DNA from: Pseudomonas sp. GM74
GTDB lineage: Bacteria > Pseudomonadota > Gammaproteobacteria > Pseudomonadales > Pseudomonadaceae
NCBI RefSeq assembly: GCF_000282455.1
Contig: NZ_AKJG01000051.1
Location: forward strand, 1 to 64,000
DNA: 64,000 nucleotides
Direction: 5' to 3'
Part shown: in pieces, positions 1 through 6,848 of the stretch
How the letters are laid out: each line of letters begins with the position of its first letter
Numbering within the stretch: position 1 is the stretch's first letter
Position numbers and translations under genes: made by a program
Notes under the pieces: model-generated
The model's database searches: none
Told to the model about the DNA's origin: nothing
Seen by the model: only the letters and a program-made list of their open reading frames with translations

Positions 1-66
1 GGCTGCGATCTTTTGATCTGAAAAATCAAGATCAAAAGATCGCAGCCTTCGGCAGCTCCTACAGGG
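1..66. repeat. Perfect 19-bp inverted repeat (intergenic palindrome, terminator-like)
   Basis: Positions 1-19 and 29-47 are exact reverse complements (arms begin GGCTGCGATC and end GATCGCAGCC) around a 9-nt loop, followed by TTCGGCAGCTCCTACAGGG. This is a repeat type common between Pseudomonas genes. It lies just past the 3' end of glgE, so it could end or attenuate glgE transcription, although no clear U-tract follows on the minus strand. The window edge may cut the element. Confidence 0.7.
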
Positions 67-80
67 GGGGGGCGGCGCAT

Positions 81-2078
81 TCAAGAGGTGGTGATGCGCC
101 AGATCCCGAACGGCTGATACGCCGGGTCGATCCGCATGAATTGCTGTTTGCCATGCCAGGTCCAGCGATGGCCATTCATCAGGTCTTCGCCCTGGGTGCT
201 GGCGTGGTCCGGCAAGCCCATTTCCCACAACGGCAACTCGAAGTTCGCCTCCTGCACGTTGTGCGGATCGAGGCTGACCGCCACCAGGATGAAATTGCCT
301 CCATCGGCGCTGCGTTTGCCGAAGTACAGGATGTTGTCGTTCCAGGCGTTGTAGACCTTCAGGCCCAGATGCGTGTGCAACGCCGGGTTCTGCCGGCGGA
401 TGCGGTTGAGCTGGGCGATCTCGGCAATGATGTTGCCCGGCGCGTTGAAGTCCCGCGGGCGGATCTCATACTTCTCGGAGTCGAGGTACTCCTCTTTGCC
501 CGGCACCGGCGCCGACTCGCACAACTCGAAACCCGAGTACATGCCCCACAGGCCCGAGCCCATGGTCGCCAGCACGGCGCGGATGAGAAACCCGGGGCGT
601 CCGGATTCGTGGAGGAACGCCGGGTTGATGTCCGGCGTATTGACGAAAAAATTCGGCCGGCAGCATTCGCGCCAAGGCGATTCGTTGAGTTCAGTGAAGT
701 AGGTCGCCAGTTCGGCCTTGGTGTTGCGCCAGGTGAAATAGGTGTAGCTCTGGGAGTATCCGACTTTGCCCAGGCGCGCCATCATGGCCGGGGTGGTAAA
801 GGCTTCGGCGAGGAAAATTACCTCGGGGTACAGCGCCCGTACATCGGCGATCAGCCACTGCCAGAACGGTAACGGCTTGGTGTGCGGGTTATCGACGCGG
901 AAGATCTTCACGCCCTCCTCGACCCAACCGATCACGATATCGCGCAGCTCCACCCAAAGGCTCGGAATCGCCTCGGGGGTATAGAAGTCGACGTTGACGA
1001 TGTCCTGGTATTTCTTCGGCGGGTTCTCCGCGTATTTGATCGTGCCGTCCGGCCGCCAGTTGAACCAGCCGGGATGCTGCTTGAGCCACGGATGGTCCTG
1101 GGAGCACTGGATGGCAAAATCCAGGGCGATTTCCAGGCCATGGGCCGAGGCGGCCGCCACCAGTCGGCGGAAGTCTTCACGGGTGCCCAACTGCGAGTGA
1201 ATCGCCTCGTGTCCGCCCTCCTCGCTGCCAATCGCATAGGGGCTGCCCGGATCATCGGGGCCGGCGGTGAGGGAGTTGTTCGGGCCCTTGCGGTAACTGC
1301 GTCCGATCGGGTGGATCGGCGGGAAATACAGCACGTCGAAACCCATGTCCTGGATCATCGCCAGCCGCGAATGCACGTCATTGAAAGTGCCATGGCGGGT
1401 CGGACTGTCGGTGATCGAACGCGGGAACAATTCATACCAACTGGCGAACTGCGCCAGTTCGCGCTCCACATCCACCGGGTATTCCGGGCTCAGGCTCAGG
1501 TAGGCGCGGTGATCGACACGGGCCATGAGGTCGGCGCTACGCGGGTGCAAAAACAGTGCAATCTGCTCGGTTTCAAGCAGCCCTGACAGTTCATGGTGCA
1601 AGGCCGCCAGTTGCTCGCTGAGTTGCCCTTCGCTACGTTCGGCGGCTTGTTGCACATGAATCCGCCCTTCCTGTAATTCCAGGCTGACTGGTACGGCAGC
1701 CGCATGCTTTTTTTCCAGCTCATGGCAAAAGCTGGCGAACTGATCGATCCAGGCTTCGATACAGAACAGATAACGGCCCTGGCTGGCGACCCGGAACTGC
1801 CCTTGCCAACCGTTGTTGCCCAGGTCGTTCATGGCCGCGCTTTGCCAGACGTCCTCGTCTTCGGCCCGCCAGCGCACGCGAACCGCCAGCTTGTCATGCC
1901 CGTCGGCGAAGACCTTGGCCGTCACCACCACGTCCTGCCCCACCACGGCCTTGACCGCGAACTGCCCGCCTTCAAGGGTCGGCATGATGTTTTCAATGAC
2001 GATGCGCGGCAGCAACAAGGCCTGCGACAGCGGCATGTGCGGGTTGTAGCTCAACTCAGTCGGTTTTTCAGCCGTCAT
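81..2078 (-). CDS. glgE: Alpha-1,4-glucan:maltose-1-phosphate maltosyltransferase GlgE
   Basis: GlgE transfers maltosyl units from maltose-1-phosphate to the non-reducing end of alpha-1,4-glucans in the cytoplasm (TreS/Pep2-GlgE-GlgB glucan pathway). The 665-aa length is typical. An N-terminal beta-sandwich domain is followed by a GH13 barrel. FRVDNPHTK carries the catalytic Asp near residue 395 and FLAEAF the acid/base Glu near 424; DVLYFPPIHPIG is the family's first GH13 region. I chose the start at 2078 (protein begins MTAEKPTE) because AAGGAGAG sits 8 nt upstream. An upstream in-frame ATG at 2156 would add 26 unlikely residues. treS and glgB usually follow glgE and would lie off the left edge, beyond the hairpin at 1-47. 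Confidence 0.95.
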   Translation of the reverse strand: MTAEKPTELSYNPHMPLSQALLLPRIVIENIMPTLEGGQFAVKAVVGQDVVVTAKVFADGHDKLAVRVRWRAEDEDVWQSAAMNDLGNNGWQGQFRVASQGRYLFCIEAWIDQFASFCHELEKKHAAAVPVSLELQEGRIHVQQAAERSEGQLSEQLAALHHELSGLLETEQIALFLHPRSADLMARVDHRAYLSLSPEYPVDVERELAQFASWYELFPRSITDSPTRHGTFNDVHSRLAMIQDMGFDVLYFPPIHPIGRSYRKGPNNSLTAGPDDPGSPYAIGSEEGGHEAIHSQLGTREDFRRLVAAASAHGLEIALDFAIQCSQDHPWLKQHPGWFNWRPDGTIKYAENPPKKYQDIVNVDFYTPEAIPSLWVELRDIVIGWVEEGVKIFRVDNPHTKPLPFWQWLIADVRALYPEVIFLAEAFTTPAMMARLGKVGYSQSYTYFTWRNTKAELATYFTELNESPWRECCRPNFFVNTPDINPAFLHESGRPGFLIRAVLATMGSGLWGMYSGFELCESAPVPGKEEYLDSEKYEIRPRDFNAPGNIIAEIAQLNRIRRQNPALHTHLGLKVYNAWNDNILYFGKRSADGGNFILVAVSLDPHNVQEANFELPLWEMGLPDHASTQGEDLMNGHRWTWHGKQQFMRIDPAYQPFGIWRITTS

Positions 2079-2237
2079 CGAGCCTCTCTCCTTACGCCCC
2101 ATGGACGCGCTTGTGTCTGGTCGCCACCCCGCCGGGCAATCCGCCCCGGGATGCACTCACTTAGGTTCCGAACGACAGCCGCCGGGAAAGTTTCATCGAC
2201 AATTTCCGGAATCAAGTCCATCGCGTCGTGGTCAACC

Positions 2238-2254
2238 AAGTAGTCCACCTACTT
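2238..2254. promoter_or_regulatory. Small inverted repeat between glgE and the proline-rich ORF
   Basis: AAGTAG-TCCAC-CTACTT is a 6-bp perfect inverted repeat with a 5-nt spacer in the divergent gap between glgE (minus) and the small ORF at 2293 (plus). It might be an operator, but a 6-bp palindrome can occur by chance. Confidence 0.2.
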
Positions 2255-2292
2255 AAGCACGACTCACGCCATGTGCCACCGCAGGCTAAACA

Positions 2293-2460
2293 ATGAACAA
2301 TCCATTCCCGGCTGAAACCCCCGACCCAAACATCGATAACCCGGTGATACCGCCCAGCGAACCGCAACCGGTGCCCGAACAGGATCCACCCGACAAGGAC
2401 CCGCCGCCAAGGGAAAAACCGCCAACGACCATGCCGCCGGTGATTGTGAACCCTGAATGA
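2293..2460 (+). CDS. Small proline-rich hypothetical protein (55 aa)
   Basis: A 55-codon ORF beginning MNNPFPAETPDPN, followed by a run rich in Pro, Asp and Glu (PSEPQPVPEQDPPDKDPPPRE) and ending PPVIVNPE. It has a weak CAGG Shine-Dalgarno about 8 nt upstream. A 12-bp perfect hairpin follows directly after its stop. There is no signal peptide, membrane segment or recognisable domain; composition predicts a disordered peptide. Short proline-rich ORFs of this kind occur in Pseudomonas, but I know of no function. The hairpin right behind the stop is the best support for it being a real gene. Confidence 0.55.
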   Translation: MNNPFPAETPDPNIDNPVIPPSEPQPVPEQDPPDKDPPPREKPPTTMPPVIVNPE

Positions 2461-2467
2461 CGACAGT

Positions 2468-2500
2468 TGATCGTTCCTGCGTCGAAACCAGGAACGATCA
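2468..2500 (+). terminator. Hairpin after the proline-rich ORF
   Basis: TGATCGTTCCTG and CAGGAACGATCA form a perfect 12-bp stem with a 9-nt loop 7 nt after the stop at 2460. The T content after the stem (TTCCTCGCCTTTTATGG) is modest, so it is a probable but not textbook rho-independent terminator. Confidence 0.55.
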
Positions 2501-2802
2501 TTCCTCGCCTTTTATGGCCATCACTCCATCAGCCTTGAACGTGGCCAGCCATGAAAACGATTTTTCCCAGCGTCAACGAATTCACAAACCGAGCTGGCGC
2601 ACAGCGGTGAAACGACCTCCGCCGACAGGGTGAATCCCTGACAGGCAGGCGCGGTGGATGGACGCCGGCACTTGAAAGCCACCAACAGTGATTCGGTGAT
2701 TTGACTGACGTTGATCAACACCCGCCGCCGCTGTTTTGCATAGGCGTTTGCAGCTTTGTGCGGCGGCTGCTTCAAGTTGTCGCAGGCGGTGCAAACACAG
2801 CC
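2501..2802. other. Gap upstream of ccoG without a convincing gene
   Basis: About 300 bases between the hairpin and the conserved 40-nt box. A 39-codon plus-strand ORF begins at 2514, and a minus-strand ORF runs through this region into ccoG antisense. Neither has a recognisable motif or a convincing ribosome-binding site. A small palindrome GTTGATCAAC lies near 2713; it resembles half of an FNR/Anr box but lacks the required spacing (TTGAT-N4-ATCAA). Confidence 0.4.
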
Positions 2803-2842
2803 ATCTGATCCGCTTTTTAATGCAATACCTGAGTCTGTTATG
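2803..2842 (+). promoter_or_regulatory. Conserved 40-nt box upstream of ccoG (candidate MocR/MpaR operator)
   Basis: The box starts ATCTGATCCGC, then has a 14-nt T/A-rich spacer, then CCTGAGTCTGTTATG. The same architecture with identical spacing occurs at 39212-39251 (upstream of ccoN) and on the minus strand at 39182-39143 (upstream of the nitrite/sulfite reductase). Seventeen of 40 columns are invariant: TCTGAT-n-CG, TGA, CTGT and TG. Two TCTGNT direct repeats lie 30 bp apart, about three helical turns, as expected for direct-repeat-binding MocR regulators. The box ends 57 nt before the ccoG start. That it is an operator is inference. Confidence 0.65.
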
Positions 2843-2899
2843 CAAACAGATCGCCGCTCATAGTGCTCATGCCTGATGGAGGCTGATGAGCGAAAGACC

Positions 2900-4312
2900 A
2901 TGAGCGAGAGAATCCCCGTCCGAACCGTAGAAACATTCGAGCCTTCGCGTCCCGGGATGAAGGCCAAATCCAGCGACAACCTGATCCACACCCGCAGCTT
3001 CACCGGGCTGTTCCGCAACCTGCGCATCAGCGGTGCCGGTTTTCTGTTTTTGCTGTTTTTCGGCACTGTGTGGCTGAACTGGGGCGGCCGCCAGGCGGTG
3101 CTCTGGGACCTTTCGGAAAGCAAGTTCCATATCTTCGGCGCCACTTTCTGGCCGCAGGATTTCATCCTGCTCTCGGCGCTGTTGATCATCGCCGCGTTCG
3201 GCCTGTTTGCGATCACCGTGTTCGCGGGCCGGGTCTGGTGCGGCTACACCTGCCCGCAAAGTTCGTGGACCTGGATCTTCATGTGGTGCGAAAAGATCAC
3301 CGAAGGCGAACGCAACCAGCGGATCAAGTTGCAGGCCGCGCCGTGGGGCCTGAACAAGCTGATGCGTCGCTCGGCCAAGCACACCTTGTGGCTGGCCATC
3401 AGCCTGCTGACCGGCCTGACGTTCGTCGGCTATTTCACGCCGATCCGGCCACTGGCCGAAGAGCTGCTGACCTTCCAGATGAGCGGCGTCAGCCTGTTCT
3501 GGGTGCTGTTTTTTACTGGCGCCACCTACATCAATGCCGGTTGGCTGCGTGAAGCGGTGTGCATGCACATGTGCCCCTATGCGCGGTTCCAGAGCGTGAT
3601 GTTCGACAAGGACACCCTGACCATTTCCTACGACGTGGCCCGGGGCGAAAACCGTGGCCCGCGCAAACGCGAGGTCAAACCCGCCGAAGTCGGTTTGGGC
3701 GATTGCATCGATTGCCAGCTGTGCGTACAGGTCTGCCCGACCGGCATCGACATTCGCGACGGCTTGCAGATGGAATGCATCGGTTGCGCCGCATGCATCG
3801 ACGCCTGCGACTCGATCATGGACAAAATGGGTTACGCCCCGGGATTGATCAGCTACACGTCCGAGCATCAGTTGCAGGGTGGCAAGACACACCTGCTGCG
3901 TCCGCGCCTGATCGGCTACTGCGCCGTGCTGCTGGTGATGATCGCCGCCCTGGTGGTGGCGCTGGTGGAACGGCCGATGGTGTCTCTCGACGTCAGCAAG
4001 GACCGGGGCCTGTTCCGCGAGAACAGCCAGGGGCAGATCGAAAACATCTACAGTCTGAAGGTGATCAACAAGACTCAGCAGCGTCAGGACTATCAATTGA
4101 GCCTGGTGGACGCCGATGACTTCGCGTTGCAGGGCAAGACCGTGCTCAGCCTGGCGCCGGGCGAGATCGTCGATGTGCCGGTGTCGGTGGTGATGCTCAC
4201 GGAACGTCCGGCCAGCAGTTCGCAGAGCATCAGCTTCAAGGTGGTCGACAGCGATGAGCCCGGCGTCTCTAGCATCGCGAAGAGCCGGTTTGTTGCGCCG
4301 ATGAATCGCTGA
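2900..4312 (+). CDS. ccoG: Cytochrome c oxidase accessory protein CcoG-like (RdxA/FixG) Fe-S protein
   Basis: A membrane-bound ferredoxin-like protein of the CcoG/RdxA/FixG family. Family members reduce Cu(II) for CuB assembly of cbb3 oxidase. The 470-aa protein has several transmembrane segments (for example near residues 32-50 and 80-105) and a CGYTCPQ motif. Two bacterial ferredoxin 4Fe-4S motifs follow: CIDCQLCVQVCP and CIGCAACIDAC. The C-terminus is an Ig-like FixG domain. Start at 2900 (MSERIPVRTVE) matches family N-termini; ATG 2876 is in frame but GGAGG lies just inside that extension. It is not beside ccoNOPQ but upstream of a MocR regulator, matching PA4131-PA4132 of P. aeruginosa, so it probably serves the orphan CcoN at 39.3 kb or cyanide/low-oxygen physiology. 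Confidence 0.92.
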   Translation: MSERIPVRTVETFEPSRPGMKAKSSDNLIHTRSFTGLFRNLRISGAGFLFLLFFGTVWLNWGGRQAVLWDLSESKFHIFGATFWPQDFILLSALLIIAAFGLFAITVFAGRVWCGYTCPQSSWTWIFMWCEKITEGERNQRIKLQAAPWGLNKLMRRSAKHTLWLAISLLTGLTFVGYFTPIRPLAEELLTFQMSGVSLFWVLFFTGATYINAGWLREAVCMHMCPYARFQSVMFDKDTLTISYDVARGENRGPRKREVKPAEVGLGDCIDCQLCVQVCPTGIDIRDGLQMECIGCAACIDACDSIMDKMGYAPGLISYTSEHQLQGGKTHLLRPRLIGYCAVLLVMIAALVVALVERPMVSLDVSKDRGLFRENSQGQIENIYSLKVINKTQQRQDYQLSLVDADDFALQGKTVLSLAPGEIVDVPVSVVMLTERPASSSQSISFKVVDSDEPGVSSIAKSRFVAPMNR

Positions 4313-4333
4313 TCCCTTAGACTGCTGTGCTTC

Positions 4334-4399
4334 CATCGCGGGCAAGCCCGCTCCCACAGGTATTGCATCGTCCATGTGGGAGCGGGCTTGCCCGCGATG
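4334..4399. repeat. REPIN (paired inverted REP sequences)
   Basis: CATCGCGGGCAAGCCCGCTC on the left and its inverted partner ending GCTTGCCCGCGATG on the right flank a short spacer. This is the abundant fluorescens-group REP doublet, placed between ccoG and the MocR gene. Confidence 0.9.
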
Positions 4400-4442
4400 A
4401 AGTCACCTCGATTTTCTTGAATGACAACCTTCCGGACACTCG

Positions 4443-5852
4443 ATGAAACGCTACGAAAAATTCGCCGACGACATCGCAGAACTGATCCGCTCCGGCGTCC
4501 TGGGTCCCGGCCAGCGGGTGCCGTCGGTGCGCTACGCCAGCCAGACCTACGGGGTCAGCCCGTCCACGGTGTTCCAGGCCTACTACCTGCTGGAACGTCG
4601 CGGCCTGATCCGCGCCCGCCCGCGTTCCGGCTACTTCGTCAACGCCCATGCGCCCCGGCCGTTTTCCGAGCCGGTGATCAGCAATGAGGTCAACGAGTCC
4701 ACGGAAGTCGACGTCAGCGAACTGGTATTTTCGGTGCTCGATTCGATCAAGGACCCGAACACCGTGGCCTTCGGCTCGGCGTTCCCCAGCCCGACGCTGT
4801 TCCCCCTGCAACGCTTGTCCCGCTCCCTGGCCAGCGCCACCCGCGAGATGGACCCGCGCATGGTGGTCACCGACATGTCGCCCGGCAACCCGCAGCTGCG
4901 CCGGCAAATCGCTCTGCGCTACATGGTCGGTGGACTGATGCTGCCCATGGAAGAACTGCTGATCACCAATGGCGCCCTGGAAGCCCTCAACCTGTGCCTG
5001 CAAGCGGTGACGCAACCTGGCGACCTGGTGGCCATCGAAGCCCCGGCGTTCTACGCCTGCCTGCAAGTGCTCGAACGCCTGAAACTCAAAGCCGTGGAAA
5101 TCCCCGTGCACCCGCGCGACGGCATCGACCTCGGCGTGCTCGAACAAACGCTTGAACGCCATCCGATCAAGGCCTGCTGGTGCATGACCAGCTTCCAGAA
5201 CCCCATGGGCGCGACCGTGCCCGAGGCCAAGAAACAGCAGCTAGTGGAACTGCTGCGCCGCCACCAGGTGCCGCTGATCGAAGACGATGTCTACGCCGAA
5301 CTCTATTACGGCCAGCAGGCGCCGAAACCGGCCAAAGCTTTCGACACTGAAGGGCTGGTGATGCATTGCGGTTCATTTGCCAAGAGCCTGGCCCCCGGCT
5401 ACCGCATCGGCTGGGTCGCCGCCGGGCGTTTTGCGCAAAAGATCGAACGACTGAAACTCATGACCTCGCTGTGCGCCTCGATGCCGGCCCAGGCCGCCAT
5501 CGCCGATTACCTGCAACATGGCGGCTACGACCGGCACCTGCGCAAGTTGCGCCACGCCCTGGAAGACCAGCAAAGCGCCATGCTCGCCGCAATCGCCCGA
5601 TATTTTCCCGCGCAGACACGGGTGAGCCAACCGGCCGGCGGGTACTTTCTGTGGCTGGAATTGCCGGAGCAGATGGATTCGTTGAAGTTGTTCCAGATGG
5701 CATTGGCCCAAGGCATCAGCATTGCACCGGGGCCGATCTTTTCACCGACCCAGCGCTTCAGGAACTGTATTCGGTTGAATTACGGCAGCCCGTGGACCGA
5801 GGAATCGGAGAAGGCGATGGAGACGTTGGGGCGGATTGTGCGGTCGTTCTGA
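4443..5852 (+). CDS. MocR/GntR-family PLP-binding transcriptional regulator (MpaR-like)
   Basis: A 469-aa MocR protein. An N-terminal GntR winged helix (about residues 5-70, GQRVPSVRYASQTYGVSPST) is fused to a fold-type I aminotransferase-like domain. NGALEALNLCLQAV, SFQNPMGA and the GSFAKSLAPGYRIGW segment with the PLP-binding lysine are visible. Position directly behind a ccoG-like gene matches P. aeruginosa PA4132 (MpaR), which acts on anthranilate/PQS genes and on the cyanide-responsive PA4129-4134 cluster. Start ATG 4443 follows CCGGACACTCG, a weak ribosome-binding site. I infer that it binds the 40-nt boxes at 2803, 39143 and 39212. Confidence 0.9.
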   Translation: MKRYEKFADDIAELIRSGVLGPGQRVPSVRYASQTYGVSPSTVFQAYYLLERRGLIRARPRSGYFVNAHAPRPFSEPVISNEVNESTEVDVSELVFSVLDSIKDPNTVAFGSAFPSPTLFPLQRLSRSLASATREMDPRMVVTDMSPGNPQLRRQIALRYMVGGLMLPMEELLITNGALEALNLCLQAVTQPGDLVAIEAPAFYACLQVLERLKLKAVEIPVHPRDGIDLGVLEQTLERHPIKACWCMTSFQNPMGATVPEAKKQQLVELLRRHQVPLIEDDVYAELYYGQQAPKPAKAFDTEGLVMHCGSFAKSLAPGYRIGWVAAGRFAQKIERLKLMTSLCASMPAQAAIADYLQHGGYDRHLRKLRHALEDQQSAMLAAIARYFPAQTRVSQPAGGYFLWLELPEQMDSLKLFQMALAQGISIAPGPIFSPTQRFRNCIRLNYGSPWTEESEKAMETLGRIVRSF

Positions 5853-5876
5853 TCAATAGGCGTCGCCCGGTCAAAT

Positions 5877-5989
5877 GCCTTCGCGGGCAAGCCCGCTCCC
5901 ACAGGGTTACCTGGTGTACGCAAAGTCTGTGAACACCCGAGATTCCTTGTGGGAGCGGGCTTGCTCCGGGCGGCGTTCCGACGAAGAGG
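5877..5989. repeat. REPIN with hybrid right arm
   Basis: Left arm CCTTCGCGGGCAAGCCCGCT. Right arm TGTGGGAGCGGGCTTGCTCC continues GGGCGGCGTTCCGACGAAG instead of the usual GCGAAG. The same hybrid arm recurs at 9151-9187 and 47511-47551. It lies between convergent genes (MocR plus, SDR minus). Confidence 0.85.
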
Positions 5990-6015
5990 CCAGCACTGAC
6001 AACGCAAACCTCAGA

Positions 6016-6762
6016 TCAACGCCCACCACCAAGATCGACGAAAGTCCCGGTCGCATAAGAAGCCTTGTCCGACAACAACCAGACAATCGCCTCCGCCACT
6101 TCATCCGGGCGCCCGCCCCGGGCCATGGGAATCGCCGATTCGAGTTTGCTGACCCGATCCGGATCGCCGCTCAAGGCATGAAAATCGGTGTAGATGTAGC
6201 CCGGACGCACGGCGTTGACGCGAATCCCCTCGCCCGCCACTTCCTTGGACAGGCCTATGGTGAAGGTGTCCAGCGCGCCTTTGGACGCCGCGTAATCCAC
6301 GTACTCGTTGGGAGCCCCCAAGCGCGAGGCGACCGACGATACGTTGACGATGCTGCCGCCCTGCCCGCCGTGCCTGGGCGACATGCGCAGGATCGCGTGC
6401 TTGGCACAGAGAATCGGCGCCAGGACGTTGGTTTTCATGATCTTGAGAATGCGGAACTCGGACATCTCGTCGACCCGGGACTTCTGCCCTACGGTGCCGG
6501 CGTTGTTCACCAGCGCGGTGACCCGCCCCAGTTCACTGTCCACCCGATGGAACAGCGCGATGACTTCGTCTTCGATGCTGACGTCGGCCCGTACCGCAAT
6601 GGCCTGCGCACCGAGGGCGCGGACTTGCTCCAGCACGCCGAGTGCGGCCTGTTCGTCCGCCTGATAGTTGATGCAGATCCGATAGCCCTGCGCGGCGGCC
6701 AACAGAGCGGTGGCCGCACCAATGCCGCGGCTGCCGCCGGTGATGACGATGACTTTGTCCAT
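6016..6762 (-). CDS. SDR-family NAD(P)-dependent oxidoreductase
   Basis: A classical short-chain dehydrogenase of 248 aa. The nucleotide-binding motif TGGSRGIG is at residues 8-15, followed by the NNAG motif, the catalytic Ser in NVSSVAS and the YVDYAASK catalytic Tyr/Lys. Start at 6762 (MDKVIVITGG) is preceded by GGGGGAAA; an in-frame upstream codon at 6783 is less likely. The GRPDEVAEAIVWLLSD and ATGTFVDLGGGR C-terminus is typical of glucose-1-dehydrogenase/FabG-like SDRs. The substrate cannot be read from sequence. It is monocistronic and lies convergent to the MocR gene across a REPIN. Confidence 0.88.
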   Translation of the reverse strand: MDKVIVITGGSRGIGAATALLAAAQGYRICINYQADEQAALGVLEQVRALGAQAIAVRADVSIEDEVIALFHRVDSELGRVTALVNNAGTVGQKSRVDEMSEFRILKIMKTNVLAPILCAKHAILRMSPRHGGQGGSIVNVSSVASRLGAPNEYVDYAASKGALDTFTIGLSKEVAGEGIRVNAVRPGYIYTDFHALSGDPDRVSKLESAIPMARGGRPDEVAEAIVWLLSDKASYATGTFVDLGGGR

Positions 6763-6848
6763 GCGAGCTTTTCCCCCAATCAAAGCTTAAGCGGTCGGGG
6801 GCAAGAATAACCGCCATTGGCGGTTTTTGCATGGCTACACGTCAGCTG

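Noticed and set aside
2514..2633. 39-codon plus-strand ORF after the hairpin (MAITPSALNVASHENDF...)
   Set aside because: No convincing ribosome-binding site and no known family; kept only as a note in the gap entry.
2710..2722. Possible Anr/FNR box (GTTGATCAAC)
   Set aside because: Lacks the four-base spacer of TTGAT-N4-ATCAA and lies far from the ccoG start.
2521..3216. Minus-strand 231-codon ORF overlapping ccoG antisense
   Set aside because: More than half is antisense to a confident gene and the rest has no recognisable motif or ribosome-binding site; long antisense frames are common in GC-rich DNA.
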